Shown here: positions 1 through 11,254 of the stretch, piece by piece | Layout: each line of letters starts with the position of its first letter | Position numbering within the stretch: the stretch's first letter is position 1 | Assembly (NCBI GenBank): GCA_918026815.1 | Contig: CAKJVC010000030.1 | Coordinates: 62,001-126,000 of the forward strand | DNA from: Chalara sp. BL73 | Taxonomy: Eukaryota; Ascomycota; Leotiomycetes; Helotiales | DNA: 64,000 nt | Direction: 5' to 3' | The notes under the pieces: generated by a model | Told to the model about the DNA's origin: nothing | The model's input: only the letters and a program-made list of their open reading frames with translations | Database searches by the model: none | Program-made: the position numbers and the translations under genes

Positions 1-2
1 CG

Positions 3-3000
3 GATTCTACAGCGTACTTTACGGACCGTCGGTACTACGGCAAAAGGCACAACTACAACTCAGGAAATCGCCAGTACAGTTCACGACACAAAGGCCGTTG
101 CTTCGTGTGCAAAAGAGAGAATTGCCGCTCGTGGAAACACAGCTCCGAAGAACAGGAGGAAGCAAAAGCTCGATTCAAAGCCCGCAACTCAAGCAGGTTC
201 GACACTAGAGCACCCGACTTCAACAAACGCTTCAACGACAGCCTACGCCAATACATCATGACATTTGAAGGCAATGAGGATAGCGAAAGCGATTCCGAGG
301 GTATCGACGAAGCTTTCAGTGCTTTAACAATCAAAGCCGACCTTGATTTCGACCTTCTTCCTGACCCAAACCCTGAACCTGGCTCTACCGATCAAACAGG
401 GCACTTTGCAACAAGCTACCTTGCAAGCAGCGACGCAACTTCGCTGATTACGGAGCTGAGTGATCGAGCTGTAGGCCATCTGATTGCAGCTACGGGCCGT
501 ATTCATGACAACAACCCCGTAAGTGACCCTGAAAACGACCCGTACAACGCTGATATCTACGCTGCTACTTCTGCCAACCTACCACGCTACAACGCTAGCC
601 AATTCTACGGTATCATGATCGACACCGGCGCTTCTAAGCACTCGACAGCCGGCCATGGCCAGCTTCAGGCTCTACAGCGCCAAAGCAGCTCTAATATCGA
701 CATCGACAACACGACAAAAGGGATGGTTAAAGTACAGTTTGGTATTGGATCTACAACGTCAATTGGCTCTATTCTCCTCGATACTCCACTAGGCCAAGTA
801 CAATTTCACATAGTCGAAGCAGATACTCCATTCCTTCTTAGCCTTGCGGATATGGATTCTTTACAGGTTTACTTGAACAACCTGAAAAACGTTCTAGTTA
901 CTCCGAACGGCAACGTGCCAGTTGTACGTCGTTTTGGCCACTCATTTTTGCTTTGGAACACTTCATTACAGTCTTTTCTGAAAAACTCTTTCGACAATAA
1001 CCCTTGCTACTTCACCAATTCAGAGCTACGCCGGCTTCATCACCGATTCGGCCATCCTTCGGTAGGTAGGCTCGAGGCGGTACTGACCCGTGCTGGCCAT
1101 GAAGTCAGCAAAAGTGCTTTAGAGCATTTGACTCGATATTGCTTTTACTGCCAAAAACACGGCAAATCTCCTGGCAGATTCAGGTTTACAATCGAAGATA
1201 GCAATATCGAATTCAATTATTGTATTATTGTCGATATCATGTATATCGACAAAAGCCCATTGCTTCATATCGTCGACCAGGCTACTCGATACCAGGCAGG
1301 AAGATGGCTTCAAAATATCAGCGCAAAGCATACATGGGACGTGCTACGCATGTGCTGGATTGACACTTATTTAGGCCCTCCTGACCTGATTGCTACCGAC
1401 GCTGGCAAGAACTTCGTTAGCAAAGAATTCAAGCAACACGCCGGCTCTATAGGCATCAAAATCAAAACTGCACCTGTAGAAGCTCACAACTCAATTGGAC
1501 TAGTCGAACGATACCACGGCCCTTTGCGTCGTGCTTTTCAAATTATTACGGCCGAGATTCAGGATATCGACAAAGATATGGCTCTGCAAATGGCCTTCAA
1601 AGCTGTAAACGACTCTGCAGGCCCTGACGGGCTTGTGCCTACGCTATTGGTCTACGGAGCCTATCCACGAATCACTGAGCTCGACGCTCCTCCAGCTACC
1701 GTTCAGCAACGAGCTACAGCCCTCAAGAAAGCTATGGAAGAAATCAAGAAGCTTAGAGCTGCACGCCAAGTCAACAACGCTCTCAACATGCGGAATGGCC
1801 CTAGGATCGACGCTATCCACGACCTCCCTTTGAACTCGCCAGTACTAGTATGGAGGGAAGGCAACACAGGGGGACGTGGCCACTGGAATGGCCCATACAA
1901 GCTGATATCAATTGAAGGAGAATCATGTGTAATCGACTTACCTCACGGCTTAACTACCTTTCGATCAACAACCGTAAAGCCTTACTATACGGAAAGAAGC
2001 CAGAAGGATAACGAGCCTGCACAACTCTCACGGCCTGTAAGCTCTGCTACAAGCCCCGAACAGCCGCTACAGCTCGAGGATTCAATTACTGTTTCCGTGC
2101 CACCGCTACAACCAGCCAAGCGCGGCCGAGGAAGACCCCGCAAGAACTCTTTCCCTGATATCACGGCTTTTATACAAGACAATGACCTTTTTGCAGCCTC
2201 TCGCCAACTGGAAATTACAGGCTTGCTAGAGAAAGGAGTGTTTGAAATAGTAGACCCTGCTACAGTTCCCCGAGGCGTACGAATCTTCAATTCAAGGTTC
2301 GTCGACGAAATCAAGAACAAAGGAACTAATCAAGCTTTCGAGAAATCACGCTTGGTCGTTCAGGCTTACAACGACTTAGAGAAAGGGCTCGTACTGACTC
2401 AATCACCTACAATTCAACGGGTCAGCCAACGCTTGATACTTTGCCTTGCGGCCTGTTTACAGCCCGTAAAGACCCTATACCTCCGAGATATCTCTCAAGC
2501 CTACGTTCAATCAGCCACTAAGCTCAACCGTGACTTTTATATTACGCCTCCACCAGAACTAGCCAGCAAACTAGGCAAAAGCTCAATTCTCAAAGTAGTC
2601 AAACCACTGTACGGCGTTCCGGAAGCCGGCAACCATTGGTTCAAAACCTATCACACGCATCACCTGAAAGAACTCGGAATGAGCCAATCAACTTACGACT
2701 CATGTCTTTTGCTCAGCAACCAACCTTTCGGGCTCGTCGGCTTACAAACTGACGACACGCTGTTCCTCGGAGACCCCGATTTTGCAGATCTAGAGCAAAG
2801 CAAACTGGAACAAGCTCGATTACTGGCCAAGAATAGGGAAGCTCTTACACCCGATCACCCAATCAAGTTCAATGGAGGTCTTGTAGAGCTCGACACAGCC
2901 GGAACTATTACGCTTTCTCAGGAACGCCAATGCAAAAACCTCAAGCTTGTCGACACCAAAGATCAATATATTGCTCAACGCGCAAGAGGAGCTTACATTG

Positions 3001-3668
3001 CTTCCGTATCACAACCTGAAGCTTCCTTTGATTTATCTTTTGCAGCCCAGGCAACTAACCCTGACGAAAAAGCTATCAAAGCTCTGAACAAGCGGCTTCA
3101 GTGGCAAATCGACAACTCTACTCGCGGCCTTCGATTCGTCAAGCTAGATATCAAGACCTTGAACCTACTAGTATTTACTGACTCTTCTTTCGCCAACAAT
3201 AAGGATCTTTCATCTCAAATTGGGTACATATTAGTGCTAGCTGACAGTCAGAACCGAGCAAATATCATTCACTGGTCGTCAGTCAAGTGCAAAAGAGTAA
3301 CAAGGAGCGTATTAGCTTCCGAGCTCTATGCTATGGCCCATGGATTTGATATCGGCGCTTCGATCAAAGCTACGATCGACAAGATCCTCAATATCACCCT
3401 TCCTCTAGTTCTTTGCACAGATTCAAGGTCATTGTACGACTGCCTCGTCAAGCTGGGAACTACACAAGAGAAGCGGCTCATGATCGACGTTCTATGCCTC
3501 CGCCAATCATATGAACGAAGAGAGATCGCGGAAGTCAAGTGGATAAGTGGTGATAGCAATCCCGCTGACTCCTTCACCAAAAGCAAAGCTTCTACGGCCC
3601 TAAAACAGCTCATTGACACCAATACAATCGATATCCGAGCCGTAGAATGGGTGGAGAGAACCGAATAG
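3..3668 (+). CDS. Ty1/copia retrotransposon polyprotein, 5' part outside window
   Basis: The open frame runs from the window edge to a stop at 3668, about 1220 residues without interruption. Domain order is that of copia (integrase before reverse transcriptase). A gag zinc-knuckle-like CFVCKRENC...H lies near 96-140, and the aspartic protease motif MIDTGASKHS near 615-650. A GAG-pre-integrase HHRFGHPS and CxxC follow, then the integrase core (DIMYID, TDAGKNF, VERYHGPL) near 1230-1530. Reverse transcriptase spans about 2270-2790, and RNase H (FTDSSFANN, ASELYAM, CTDSRSL) about 3150-3590. The RT active site reads LQTDDT rather than the usual YVDD; both aspartates are kept. It makes the replication enzymes of an LTR retrotransposon. 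Frame integrity over 3.6 kb suggests a recent copy. The 5' LTR and gag start are not in the window, so LTR identity cannot be used for dating. Confidence 0.95.
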   Translation, partial: DSTAYFTDRRYYGKRHNYNSGNRQYSSRHKGRCFVCKRENCRSWKHSSEEQEEAKARFKARNSSRFDTRAPDFNKRFNDSLRQYIMTFEGNEDSESDSEGIDEAFSALTIKADLDFDLLPDPNPEPGSTDQTGHFATSYLASSDATSLITELSDRAVGHLIAATGRIHDNNPVSDPENDPYNADIYAATSANLPRYNASQFYGIMIDTGASKHSTAGHGQLQALQRQSSSNIDIDNTTKGMVKVQFGIGSTTSIGSILLDTPLGQVQFHIVEADTPFLLSLADMDSLQVYLNNLKNVLVTPNGNVPVVRRFGHSFLLWNTSLQSFLKNSFDNNPCYFTNSELRRLHHRFGHPSVGRLEAVLTRAGHEVSKSALEHLTRYCFYCQKHGKSPGRFRFTIEDSNIEFNYCIIVDIMYIDKSPLLHIVDQATRYQAGRWLQNISAKHTWDVLRMCWIDTYLGPPDLIATDAGKNFVSKEFKQHAGSIGIKIKTAPVEAHNSIGLVERYHGPLRRAFQIITAEIQDIDKDMALQMAFKAVNDSAGPDGLVPTLLVYGAYPRITELDAPPATVQQRATALKKAMEEIKKLRAARQVNNALNMRNGPRIDAIHDLPLNSPVLVWREGNTGGRGHWNGPYKLISIEGESCVIDLPHGLTTFRSTTVKPYYTERSQKDNEPAQLSRPVSSATSPEQPLQLEDSITVSVPPLQPAKRGRGRPRKNSFPDITAFIQDNDLFAASRQLEITGLLEKGVFEIVDPATVPRGVRIFNSRFVDEIKNKGTNQAFEKSRLVVQAYNDLEKGLVLTQSPTIQRVSQRLILCLAACLQPVKTLYLRDISQAYVQSATKLNRDFYITPPPELASKLGKSSILKVVKPLYGVPEAGNHWFKTYHTHHLKELGMSQSTYDSCLLLSNQPFGLVGLQTDDTLFLGDPDFADLEQSKLEQARLLAKNREALTPDHPIKFNGGLVELDTAGTITLSQERQCKNLKLVDTKDQYIAQRARGAYIASVSQPEASFDLSFAAQATNPDEKAIKALNKRLQWQIDNSTRGLRFVKLDIKTLNLLVFTDSSFANNKDLSSQIGYILVLADSQNRANIIHWSSVKCKRVTRSVLASELYAMAHGFDIGASIKATIDKILNITLPLVLCTDSRSLYDCLVKLGTTQEKRLMIDVLCLRQSYERREIAEVKWISGDSNPADSFTKSKASTALKQLIDTNTIDIRAVEWVERTE

Positions 3669-3689
3669 GGAACGTTACGGAGCGTTACG

Positions 3690-3754
3690 GACGTTTTGCA
3701 AGGACGTTTTGCAAGGACGTTTTGCAAGGACGTCTTGTAGGGACGTTTTGCAAG
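3690..3754 (+). repeat. 13-bp tandem repeat (about 5 units)
   Basis: The unit acgttttgcaagg repeats about five times just after the copia stop codon, with one degenerate unit (acgtcttgtaggg). It lies in the 3' untranslated part of the element. Confidence 0.85.
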
Positions 3755-3759
3755 GGCGG

Positions 3760-4040
3760 TTTGGAGGGGTATTTGCGAATGAGATACTGGCCAATGGGAA
3801 GGCCTATCGACCTGGCCACTGGCCAATCAAATTGATCTTTTCCTTTGATTCTTTTCATCGATTCTATTCAGTAGCAATTCAGGGCATTCTTAAAGTATGC
3901 CCAGTGTTTGTACGTAGATTAGTTATTGAATGGGGGACAGGTCATGTGACACCGTCACATGACCCTGGAAGGGGCATATCCTCATTCCTCCATTCAATCT
4001 TCAACAATCAATCACATTCAACCTAAGCAATCCACGTAAA
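3760..4040 (+). other. probable 3' UTR and 3' LTR of the copia element, not delimited
   Basis: Sequence following the polyprotein contains a short inverted repeat (gtcatgtgac...gtcacatgac, 3942-3964) and a purine-rich tract (gaatggggga, about 3929). A TG...CA LTR could begin about 3934 and end near 4020. Without the 5' copy the borders cannot be fixed. Confidence 0.4.
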
Positions 4041-4165
4041 GACGTGGTGTTGCCACAGGTAGAGTGATCCGACAGCATCCTTCGGGATCGGGTAGATTGC
4101 CAACCTTTAACGTACATGTACACCGAGGATACCTACTTCCTGTCCTCCGTAATATAGCATGCTCC

Positions 4166-4626
4166 CTATTTGCTCTCTTCCATCCCCAATTTTTTAATGT
4201 GGATCGAGGCACCTGAAGAAGCTGAACCATGGTCCGGCAGAGTGTTTGGCATATCAACCTGCTCATTCGGTCTGCGACTTCGTCCCTTTAGTCTGCTGTA
4301 GATAGGTGTTGTTGTCTTTGTTTCAAGGCGAAATGAGGATGAAGGGTCTGCAATAGCCAAGGGAGCATGTTCGAGGTGGGCTTGCATTTGTTGTCGCTTC
4401 AACCGTTCCTCGCGTCGCTGCCGGCGTTCGGCATCGATAGATTGCTTTGCAAAGTAATATGCGCCACCCCCCGCAATACACAGGCTGCCCCAGCCCACCC
4501 TGAGCCGGTTAGGCGTAGGTATCCTCAAAGCCGCAGGGCTGGAACATACCAGAAAGATCTGACCTGTTGAATAGTAAGTAAAAAATGGTGATTTTAATCA
4601 GCTGTCCGGGGGCTTACTGTATTCAT
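4166..4626 (-). CDS. DUF4748-like small fungal protein
   Basis: Proposed structure is complement(4166..4558, 4618..4626). The first exon is only ATG AAT ACA, followed by a 59-bp intron (GTAAGC...CAG) and a second exon of 131 codons; the phase is consistent. The product is about 133 residues. The recognisable part is GWGSLCIAGGGAYYFAKQSI followed by an Arg/Glu-rich helix (AERRQRREERLKRQQ), the pattern I associate with fungal DUF4748 proteins: a short Gly-rich membrane-like segment plus a basic helix. The C-terminal half is low complexity. Function is unknown; a mitochondrial location is my inference. The tiny first exon is the least certain part. It is transcribed divergently from the small gene at 5242. 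Confidence 0.6.
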
Positions 4627-5241
4627 AACGGTCAACCGTCAGCTATTGTATAGGTAATGTGGTCGGATATTGAGGATGGTGCAGTGCATAGTGGAGATGT
4701 CTAGGAATTGGCTGCCGCGCCTGAGCGGCGACGGCACTTATAAGATTTAAACCGGCCTGAACCACTAACCTAATTTGGGTCCTCTCTGGCGAGGGCCGTT
4801 GTGAGTGACAGATCAACCAGCCTTGAAACCGCCACATTCTGATCTTCACTAAATAAATCTTCGCCCCCCTAGAAAATGGCGCATTACAGTGGGCACGTGC
4901 AAAGCGCCAGACCGCGAATTCGCTCCGAACGGCGCCGAACAAGTAGGACAGCCAACTCGTGTTGAATTGAGAGTTCATTCCCCCCAAGCCTCACCATCGC
5001 TTTGGCTTTATCCTTCTAGTATTTCTATAACTCAGTAAGCTGTCACTCGCTGGAATTGGTGGGCTCTATCTATGCTTACCATTCCCCTATAGATCTGACA
5101 TCCGTCACACCAACCCTCCCCTCAGCGGCGATAATTTAGAGGTCACCGCCTCTCGGAACCGTCAGCTTTGTCTCCCAACACGCTGACCTGCAAATTATCG
5201 CACGTATACAAAGTAGTCCAACATCTTATTGACCCGCAACC
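4627..5241. promoter_or_regulatory. 615-bp divergent intergenic region
   Basis: This lies between two divergently transcribed small genes and presumably holds both promoters. I see no convincing coding sequence here; the short open frame at 4643-4987 (minus strand) lacks any recognisable domain. Confidence 0.4.
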
Positions 5242-5466
5242 ATGATCGTTACGCGCCGATTCTCCTTCACCAACTTCGCTATCGCCACTTCCGCTCTATG
5301 TTTCCAAGTATTTGTATTGTATCCATGGCACAAACGGTTGGATGAAGATTTTGCGGAGCTGAGGAAGGAGCATATAAGACTTATGCAAGGGGGCGAGAAG
5401 GCTCGTCTAGTCGAGCTGAAGGAGATAAGGGAAGGTCTTAGCATTTTGAAGAGAAAGACGGGATAA
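5242..5466 (+). CDS. small single-pass membrane protein, conserved fungal type
   Basis: A 74-residue intronless frame starts at ATG (context aaccATGATC). After a basic N-terminus (TRRFSFTNF) there is one hydrophobic segment of about 18 residues (FAIATSALCFQVFVLY), then PWHKRLDEDF and an amphipathic charged helix to the end. The overall plan (short basic N-terminus, one membrane helix, coiled C-terminus) fits a small mitochondrial inner-membrane or assembly protein. I cannot name the family with certainty. Pet117 was considered, but its signature is not visible. Confidence 0.6.
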   Translation: MIVTRRFSFTNFAIATSALCFQVFVLYPWHKRLDEDFAELRKEHIRLMQGGEKARLVELKEIREGLSILKRKTG

Positions 5467-6109
5467 GGTGGTTATGGTCTTGTCCACAGCCCGTTACGTG
5501 CGTTATTATTCATGGGGTCTTCTAGAGTAGATCTTTTCATGGAAAACGCTACGCCGAGATGTTTAGGAAACGGCACGATAGATACCTATTATGAAGATAT
5601 ACCGTTCTAGACTAGATTTTATATCAAAAATAGATCAAAAACACGGTTACATTCTAAGACGACTCTCTAGATAATCCATGAGCTTGCTCTTTTCTATATA
5701 GAGTCTCCGGTAGAAGCTCAAAGGAGATGACGTGCAGAGTCCAGTTAAGAGTACCTCTATAGCAACTTACCGTCTCGCTGCTGAGTCGAAACTCTGTCCC
5801 TATTGTTGGTCTCAAATCTATGCCATCCTCAGCCTCTCCGTTCTTCGGAGCAACTCGGGTTGGATATCGGAGCAAATCATACTAAAATGGCCCCTGACCG
5901 GACAATTCATCCAATCCAGCGGTAGACTTGCGAGGGAGAGCTAGCCTTCCTGCTGTTTCTCCTCGCCTTCTGCTCTCGAAACTACTGTGTGCAATAAACA
6001 CGGCTAACAGAGCTGTTGAATCCTAGATACTAGATCCTGCTCTGGTGTTTCATGGCTTCAAATTAGCTTACTGACAGACTCTTTACTTGCACTGGCCTCG
6101 TCAAACATC
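5467..6109. other. intergenic, nothing recognised
   Basis: 643 bp containing short open frames without domains; presumably it includes the promoter of the phosphate carrier gene. Confidence 0.5.
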
Positions 6110-7247
6110 ATGGCCTCTCCGCCGATTACCACGAAGTTGATAAAGATCAACACAGCCCCAGAGGTCACGCGTACGCGTCCCAGTAAGCTAACTGGATTCC
6201 AGTTATATACAAGATACGCTTTTGCTGGCGCGATCTGCTGCTCAGTAACCCATGGAGTTCTCACTCCTGTTGACGTGTTAGTCCACACCGTGAACTACTG
6301 CTCGTAGCCAAGATTGCTAACTTTTATCTACTTCTATAGGATCAAGACCAGAATTCAGCTCGATCCCATCACTTATAATCGTGGTCTCATAGGGACTTTC
6401 CGACAAGTCATTACCAAAGAGGGTGCTCCAGCTCTTCTCACCGGCCTCGGACCCACCGTCGTTGGCTATTTCTTGCAAGGAGCCCTACGATTCGGAGGCT
6501 ACGAATTTTTTAAAAAGCAGAGCATTGGTTGGCTCGGGAATGAGACTGCGTCAAATAACCGCGCCGCCGTCTACCTCGCATCTGCTGCGCTTGCTGAGTT
6601 CTTTGGCGATATCGCCCTATGCCCACTTGAGGCTACCCGCATTCGTTTGGTCTCTCAGCCTGACTTTGCTAGTGGTCTTGTGAGTGGTTTTACCAAGATA
6701 GCCAAGCAAGAGGGCTTTAGTGCATTTTACTCTGGCTTCGGGCCTATATTGTTGAAGCAGTAGTCATCTCCATATGTAATTAGGTGTAAGCAACATAATG
6801 ACTGTCATACAGGGTCCCATATACAATGGCAGCGTTCGTTGTATTTGAAAAGGCTCAGGCAGTTGCTTATACGATGATAAACAGGGCAACGATCACCAGA
6901 ACTACTGAAACTGCGGTCGACCTAGGTTCTGGCCTGCTCGCTGGCTTCGCGGCTGCGCTCGTGTCACAACCTGCCGACACCATGCTAAGCAAGATCAATA
7001 AGACTAGCGGTCTCCCGGGAGAAGGAAACCTCAGCCGGTTGCTCAAGATCGTGAGAGAGCTTGGGCTTCGTGGTAGTTATAGTGGCATTGGGCCTCGCTT
7101 GGTCATGGTGGGCGGGATGGGTGCTGGCCAATTTGCCATCTATGGGTCTATCAAGAAGGTATGCGAGCTGCCCCTGATCTATACTGATGTGCGACATAGC
7201 TAATTGGTAAGGCCCTCGGCGCGACTGGTGGAGTAGAGATCTTGTGA
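6110..7247 (+). CDS. MIR1: mitochondrial phosphate carrier (SLC25A3/Mir1 family)
   Basis: Exons are 6110..6276, 6340..6759, 6813..7158 and 7212..7247, with three introns of 63, 53 and 53 bp. All phases fit, giving 322 residues, a normal carrier length. Mitochondrial carrier repeats are clear: [14 protein letters not shown] (repeat 1), [14 protein letters not shown] (repeat 2) and [14 protein letters not shown] (repeat 3). Phosphate-carrier hallmarks such as [20 protein letters not shown] and [17 protein letters not shown] are also present. The protein imports phosphate with H+ across the mitochondrial inner membrane for ATP synthesis. The start ATG has good context (atcATGGCC). The C-terminus ends [11 protein letters not shown], typical of fungal members. 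It appears intact. Confidence 0.93.
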
Positions 7248-9125
7248 GTGGCCGAGATGGAAAGCTGGTCAAGTTAATTGAAGGTGGACGATGGACGTTC
7301 AACAATTGGTAGTGAGATGCCTGGATGCATAAGCCAGAGCGCGGGTGACACAGTGGTGACTCCCATAATTCATACTGCAGACGCGACCACTTGATCAGCC
7401 GGTTTAGACTGGATGAGCGAAGGGGTTTCTGGCCGCTGAATACTAGGAATAGGTGGTTGCCAGATGTACAACTCAAGTAGTAAAGTATGATGTATATTTT
7501 GAATCAACCGTCGCTTTGGGTTAAATGCGAGGGCCTGTCGCCCTCCGCTTGCTGTGATCGCAATTACTTTGCGCACGGTAGGTTAATTTCTTAATTAGTC
7601 ATGCAAATACCGTTCGTCTGGATCCTTTTGGTCGCACCGGGGAACATAGGGGTAAGTCTTGGGGCCGTCTATTGTGTGGTCAAATAACGGACCTTGGGAC
7701 AGTGAAGAGCCCATGAAGGTTCAGTCAACACTAATATCGATATAAGGATAGTTTCCATAGGATAGTAGCTTCGTGCTCAACTCAAATAGTAGTCTATACC
7801 ATACCAGCAACAGGTTACTCAATTGCATTCGTAGTAAATGCGAGCCTGGATGTGTCTTGGCACGGTCATCGATGGGAAGGTGCTGGCGTTCTTTTGGGGG
7901 CAGGAGTGGGGGGCTATTACGTGCCACAGGTTCTGTGTGTATTTTTTTGGCCTACAATCAAGGACTTTTTATTCTCAAAAATATAGCCTATATCTGGACG
8001 CAGGATGGTGCTCCCGCTCCCCGGCCAAGATTTACCCAGCACCGGACGGATACCAATGGAATTAGGAGGCTCAATTAGCCTCCTTGCTCGCACGATATGA
8101 ACCTAATAGAGCATATTTAGAGTTGGGTGAAGAACCAAATATAATCAAAATAATATCGAGAGATGGGCTACGAGAGTTGATTTGGGAGGCTTGGGGGGGG
8201 GCAATACTGACGAGTACCTTAAGAAGCTTTATAACTCGTGGTGGGATGGGTGCTGGGCTATTATTGACGCTAATGGGGCCCCTACACGATATTAGTTTAT
8301 ATAGAATAAATATATCTTCAACTTGGAGTTCCTTTGCACCTAATTGGGAGGGAGGCGGTGAGAGTTTGTCCCTTTTTGATGTGATTTAATGTCGTGCGAC
8401 ATCCAACAGAATTCTTAGATGGTTGTGTGGCTCAGTGCGGGAGACCGGCTACCCCGGGTACGCCTCCATTTTTATGGGTCTACCCTCGTCTCAGGAGCCG
8501 CTCCTTGCGGTCAAAACGCTACATCATGTAGATTGTGGGCAAGTAGAGCAAGGGTTTGTCGAATTAAACCAGCCAGTTTTAGCAGCTAGCGAGGGCTTGG
8601 GCGCTCAATATGATCTCAAGTCTATCCCAACGAGGAGAGTGGGGTGTATTAAGTCACTCTTGCCCCAAAATAACTTTGTTATATATCCACAAACTTGTTA
8701 TACATCGTATCAGAGTCGGCCATACCTCCATTTTCATGGATCTACTCGTGTTCTGAGTATCCCCTCTTGATGGGCAACTCATGCAGTTATAAAATCAAAT
8801 AAAGAAATTTATCTACTATGTACGTTGTTATGCGGGGGCGTGCTTTGTTATTATAGATTTGTTTCACTGGTGTGAGGTGCAAACCGGCGCATTGAGCGAC
8901 GACTGAATTGAGCTATTGTAAAGGGTAATCGTAAAGAATAAGTACATGCCTAGAGTGGACGCTGAAGATCAATCTCAAACAAAATGTGGATCCCAATAAA
9001 ACATATAAAATTGGTGTAGATGGTGCCAAATTGTGACATAGAAAGTGGGCCTTGGTCGAACATTTCGTCTGTGATATACCTAACTTCGATACGGCGAGAC
9101 GTGTGGCAGGCGTAACGCCAGAACT
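7248..9125. other. 1.9-kb region without a supported gene; possible decayed ORFs
   Basis: Several open frames (for example 7838-8065, 8084-8389 and 8423-8770, plus strand) are short and lie in different frames. The 8084-8389 frame (LELGEEPNIIKIISRDGL... then a Gly-rich stretch) looks protein-like and may be a relic, but I do not recognise a family. Poly-T/A tracts and no splice-consistent gene model are seen. Confidence 0.4.
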
Positions 9126-9908
9126 TTAGGCGGAGTTTAACAGTGGGCTAGAGAGAGGGTAGAGTCTGAAAGTGCGGACGAGGTTTTTTTTTTGGCATAT
9201 CAAGGCCGGTTTTGCCACAAAGTGCTCCTGAATATTTAAGTGGTATGAACAAGGTTTAAGCATTAATGATCCATACGGCCAATTGGGATCCTCCTTGAGG
9301 CAACTAAGTATGGAGTCAGGCAGTGCCCGATCTGGCAGCTTGGCATAGTAGACCACTTCCGAAGCCCAGCGCTCAAAGACAGCATGAGGAATATAAAGGT
9401 GCCAGTCGACCGTCGAGAGAAAAACTGCCTCATTCGATTTTATCTCCTCGGAACAGAGCCCAGATATCGCCGCCCATGCGCTTAATGAGTAGTTCCGTTC
9501 TTGACTGTACTTAAATGCTAAAATAAGGGCGGCAAGAAACATGCGCCGCTGGCACTGCAATGGCCTGGCCCTCTTTATGTCCTCCACCGAATTGGCTATT
9601 GACTTTTGCCGCAAAATCCTTGACTGTAGGAGGGCCAGGTAGTACAACGTAGCTAGAAGCATAGCATAGGTTGCTCGGGACCTTCGCAAGATGGTCTCAA
9701 CATAATCACGAAGAGGGACCAGACTGCGGCTCTCTTCTTTCAAGATTGTAGGCCAAAGGGCAACAAGAAGTCGGCCAGTGAAGTCTTGTAAAGACATATG
9801 GTTGGCTTCCCAGCTCACTTTTGACTTAAGCAGGCCAGAATATTCGTACCGATCAAACCATCGACCACTCTGCGATGTCTCATCACTGGGTTGGTCATTG
9901 ACGAACAA
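9126..9908 (-). CDS. cyclin-domain protein, Pho85-cyclin (PCL) type
   Basis: The continuous frame is about 260 residues. The cyclin box is seen in LRDYVETILRRSRATYAMLL, CQRRMFLAALILAFKYSQER and then WAAISGLCSEEIKSNEAVFL followed by VDWHLYIPHAVFERWASEVV. This ISGL..EI..NE..FL..VDW..I series is the signature of fungal PCL-type cyclins that bind a Pho85-like kinase. No ATG opens the frame near 9908; a candidate 3' splice site (ccctag) lies exactly upstream. So either a short 5' exon is in 9910-10070, or translation starts at the internal ATG of NHMSLQDF (about 9798). The partner kinase and the process controlled cannot be told from sequence. Confidence 0.75.
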   Translation of the reverse strand: MFVNDQPSDETSQSGRWFDRYEYSGLLKSKVSWEANHMSLQDFTGRLLVALWPTILKEESRSLVPLRDYVETILRRSRATYAMLLATLYYLALLQSRILRQKSIANSVEDIKRARPLQCQRRMFLAALILAFKYSQERNYSLSAWAAISGLCSEEIKSNEAVFLSTVDWHLYIPHAVFERWASEVVYYAKLPDRALPDSILSCLKEDPNWPYGSLMLKPCSYHLNIQEHFVAKPALICQKKNLVRTFRLYPLSSPLLNSA

Positions 9909-10369
9909 CTAGGGTTGTTTGTGGTCACGTGTACAGCTTGACACCATCTAAGTTCAGCGACCACAATTCTAACAATAAGGGCATCACTTGCCTTCACAAA
10001 GATCAGTAACATCCCGGATTTTGAATGATGTGGGGAATGAGTGCATATTATTCTCGTTGTGGTGACCATGGTTAAGTTCAGGAGCAGCGAGCTCTCATTG
10101 AAATCACGCCACTTTTTGTTCGTGGCTTTTTGCCTCTAACCCCAACCTCAGGAGCATCTAAAAGAACAAGTAACCACCGCTTCACATCTGACATGCAACC
10201 ATTGTATAACCGAAGGAAGAGCTCCAATATTAAAGAATTTGTATTCTCATCTTCTGATTCGAATGTGCTAGGTTAGAAATTGCTATGATACATAATTGAG
10301 AAGTAATTTCGGGATTTAGCTCAACCACATCCCAGACCCATTATGTTGCCCTCTAACCATATAATACCG
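9909..10369. other. intergenic, possible 5' exon of the cyclin gene
   Basis: 461 bp between two minus-strand genes. It should contain the cyclin promoter and perhaps a first exon. Nothing else is recognised. Confidence 0.4.
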
Positions 10370-11254
10370 CTAGTCTTCAGCGGTTTGGCAGAGCCAGGGA
10401 AGAACTACAAACAACTTGAGCCCAGCCGCGATCCACAAAACACCAGCCATACCGATCGAACTGTGAGCTAACAAACTACCTATAATGACGCCAAACAAAA
10501 GTAAGACTGGTGCATAAAACCTGCGATTTCTCTCGGCGTTATGCAGCCCAAACAGCTCAGTATCTGAGAACAGGTCACAGTAGATACTCGTTAATACAAC
10601 ACCCGGGAGAACGTTATATCTAAGCGCTCTGCTTGTTATAGCCTGGCCACAGCCTTGGAAGGCGACCAGCGCAATGGGCACGAGAACGCTCCAGTCGATG
10701 TCATCTTTCTCGCTGGTCGGCCCTGGGCCCCAAGTAAGGATTGCTGCTGCTATAGCGATCAGTCCTATCTGCGCCAGTATGGACACGCAAAGGACCCAAT
10801 GCCTGCTGGGCATCAAGTACTGGTGAAAGCGGCCGAACCAGAAAGATCCCATGCAGAATGAGATGAAAGAAACGCCTGATTTGATCCACCCCTTCGGCTC
10901 ATTTGGTGCGGCCAAGCCGAGCCCAACGTAGATGATATTTCCTAGACAAATCTCTGTCAGTCTGCACGCTAACATGGCTCGCTATATGATATAACCGAAC
11001 GGACCTGTTTGCATAGAAATGAACGACCCCCAAGTAGATATGAACGCGCTATCGAGAAGACCAGTGATGATATAGCATACGAGAAGAACTATATCGGCCC
11101 AATCGCGATAAACATAGGCCATCTTCTTACGCCAGCCAGAAATTAACACCGGGTGTCCGAGGAGCGGAGGTTCCTTATCGGTAGGTCCATGAGCGCTAGT
11201 CCTGTTGCTAGCAGTCGAGTTGCTCAAAGCGCCATACCCATTTGATGGCACCAT
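10370..11254 (-). CDS. DUF1275 (YoaK-like) integral membrane protein
   Basis: Complement(10370..10941, 11005..11254), with one 63-bp intron; the splice rejoins MQTG|NIIYVGLGLA in frame, giving 273 residues. The signature is DSAFISTWGSFISMQTGNIIYVGLGL, the conserved first-helix/QTGN region of DUF1275. About six hydrophobic segments follow, including SFISFCMGSFWFG, WVLCVSILAQIGLIAIAAAIL, VLVPIALVAFQGCGQA, APVLLLFGVIIGSLLA and AGVLWIAAGLKLFVVLPWL. The N-terminus is hydrophilic. Molecular function of the family is unknown; a membrane transporter-like role is often supposed. The frame is intact. Confidence 0.85.

Noticed and set aside
5242..5466. Pet117-type cytochrome oxidase assembly factor
   Set aside because: Size and single helix fit, but the conserved Pet117 pattern is not visible; left as an unnamed small membrane protein.
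8084..8389. 101-codon frame as a gene
   Set aside because: Protein-like composition but no start context, domain or splice partner; reported only as a possible relic in the gap entry.
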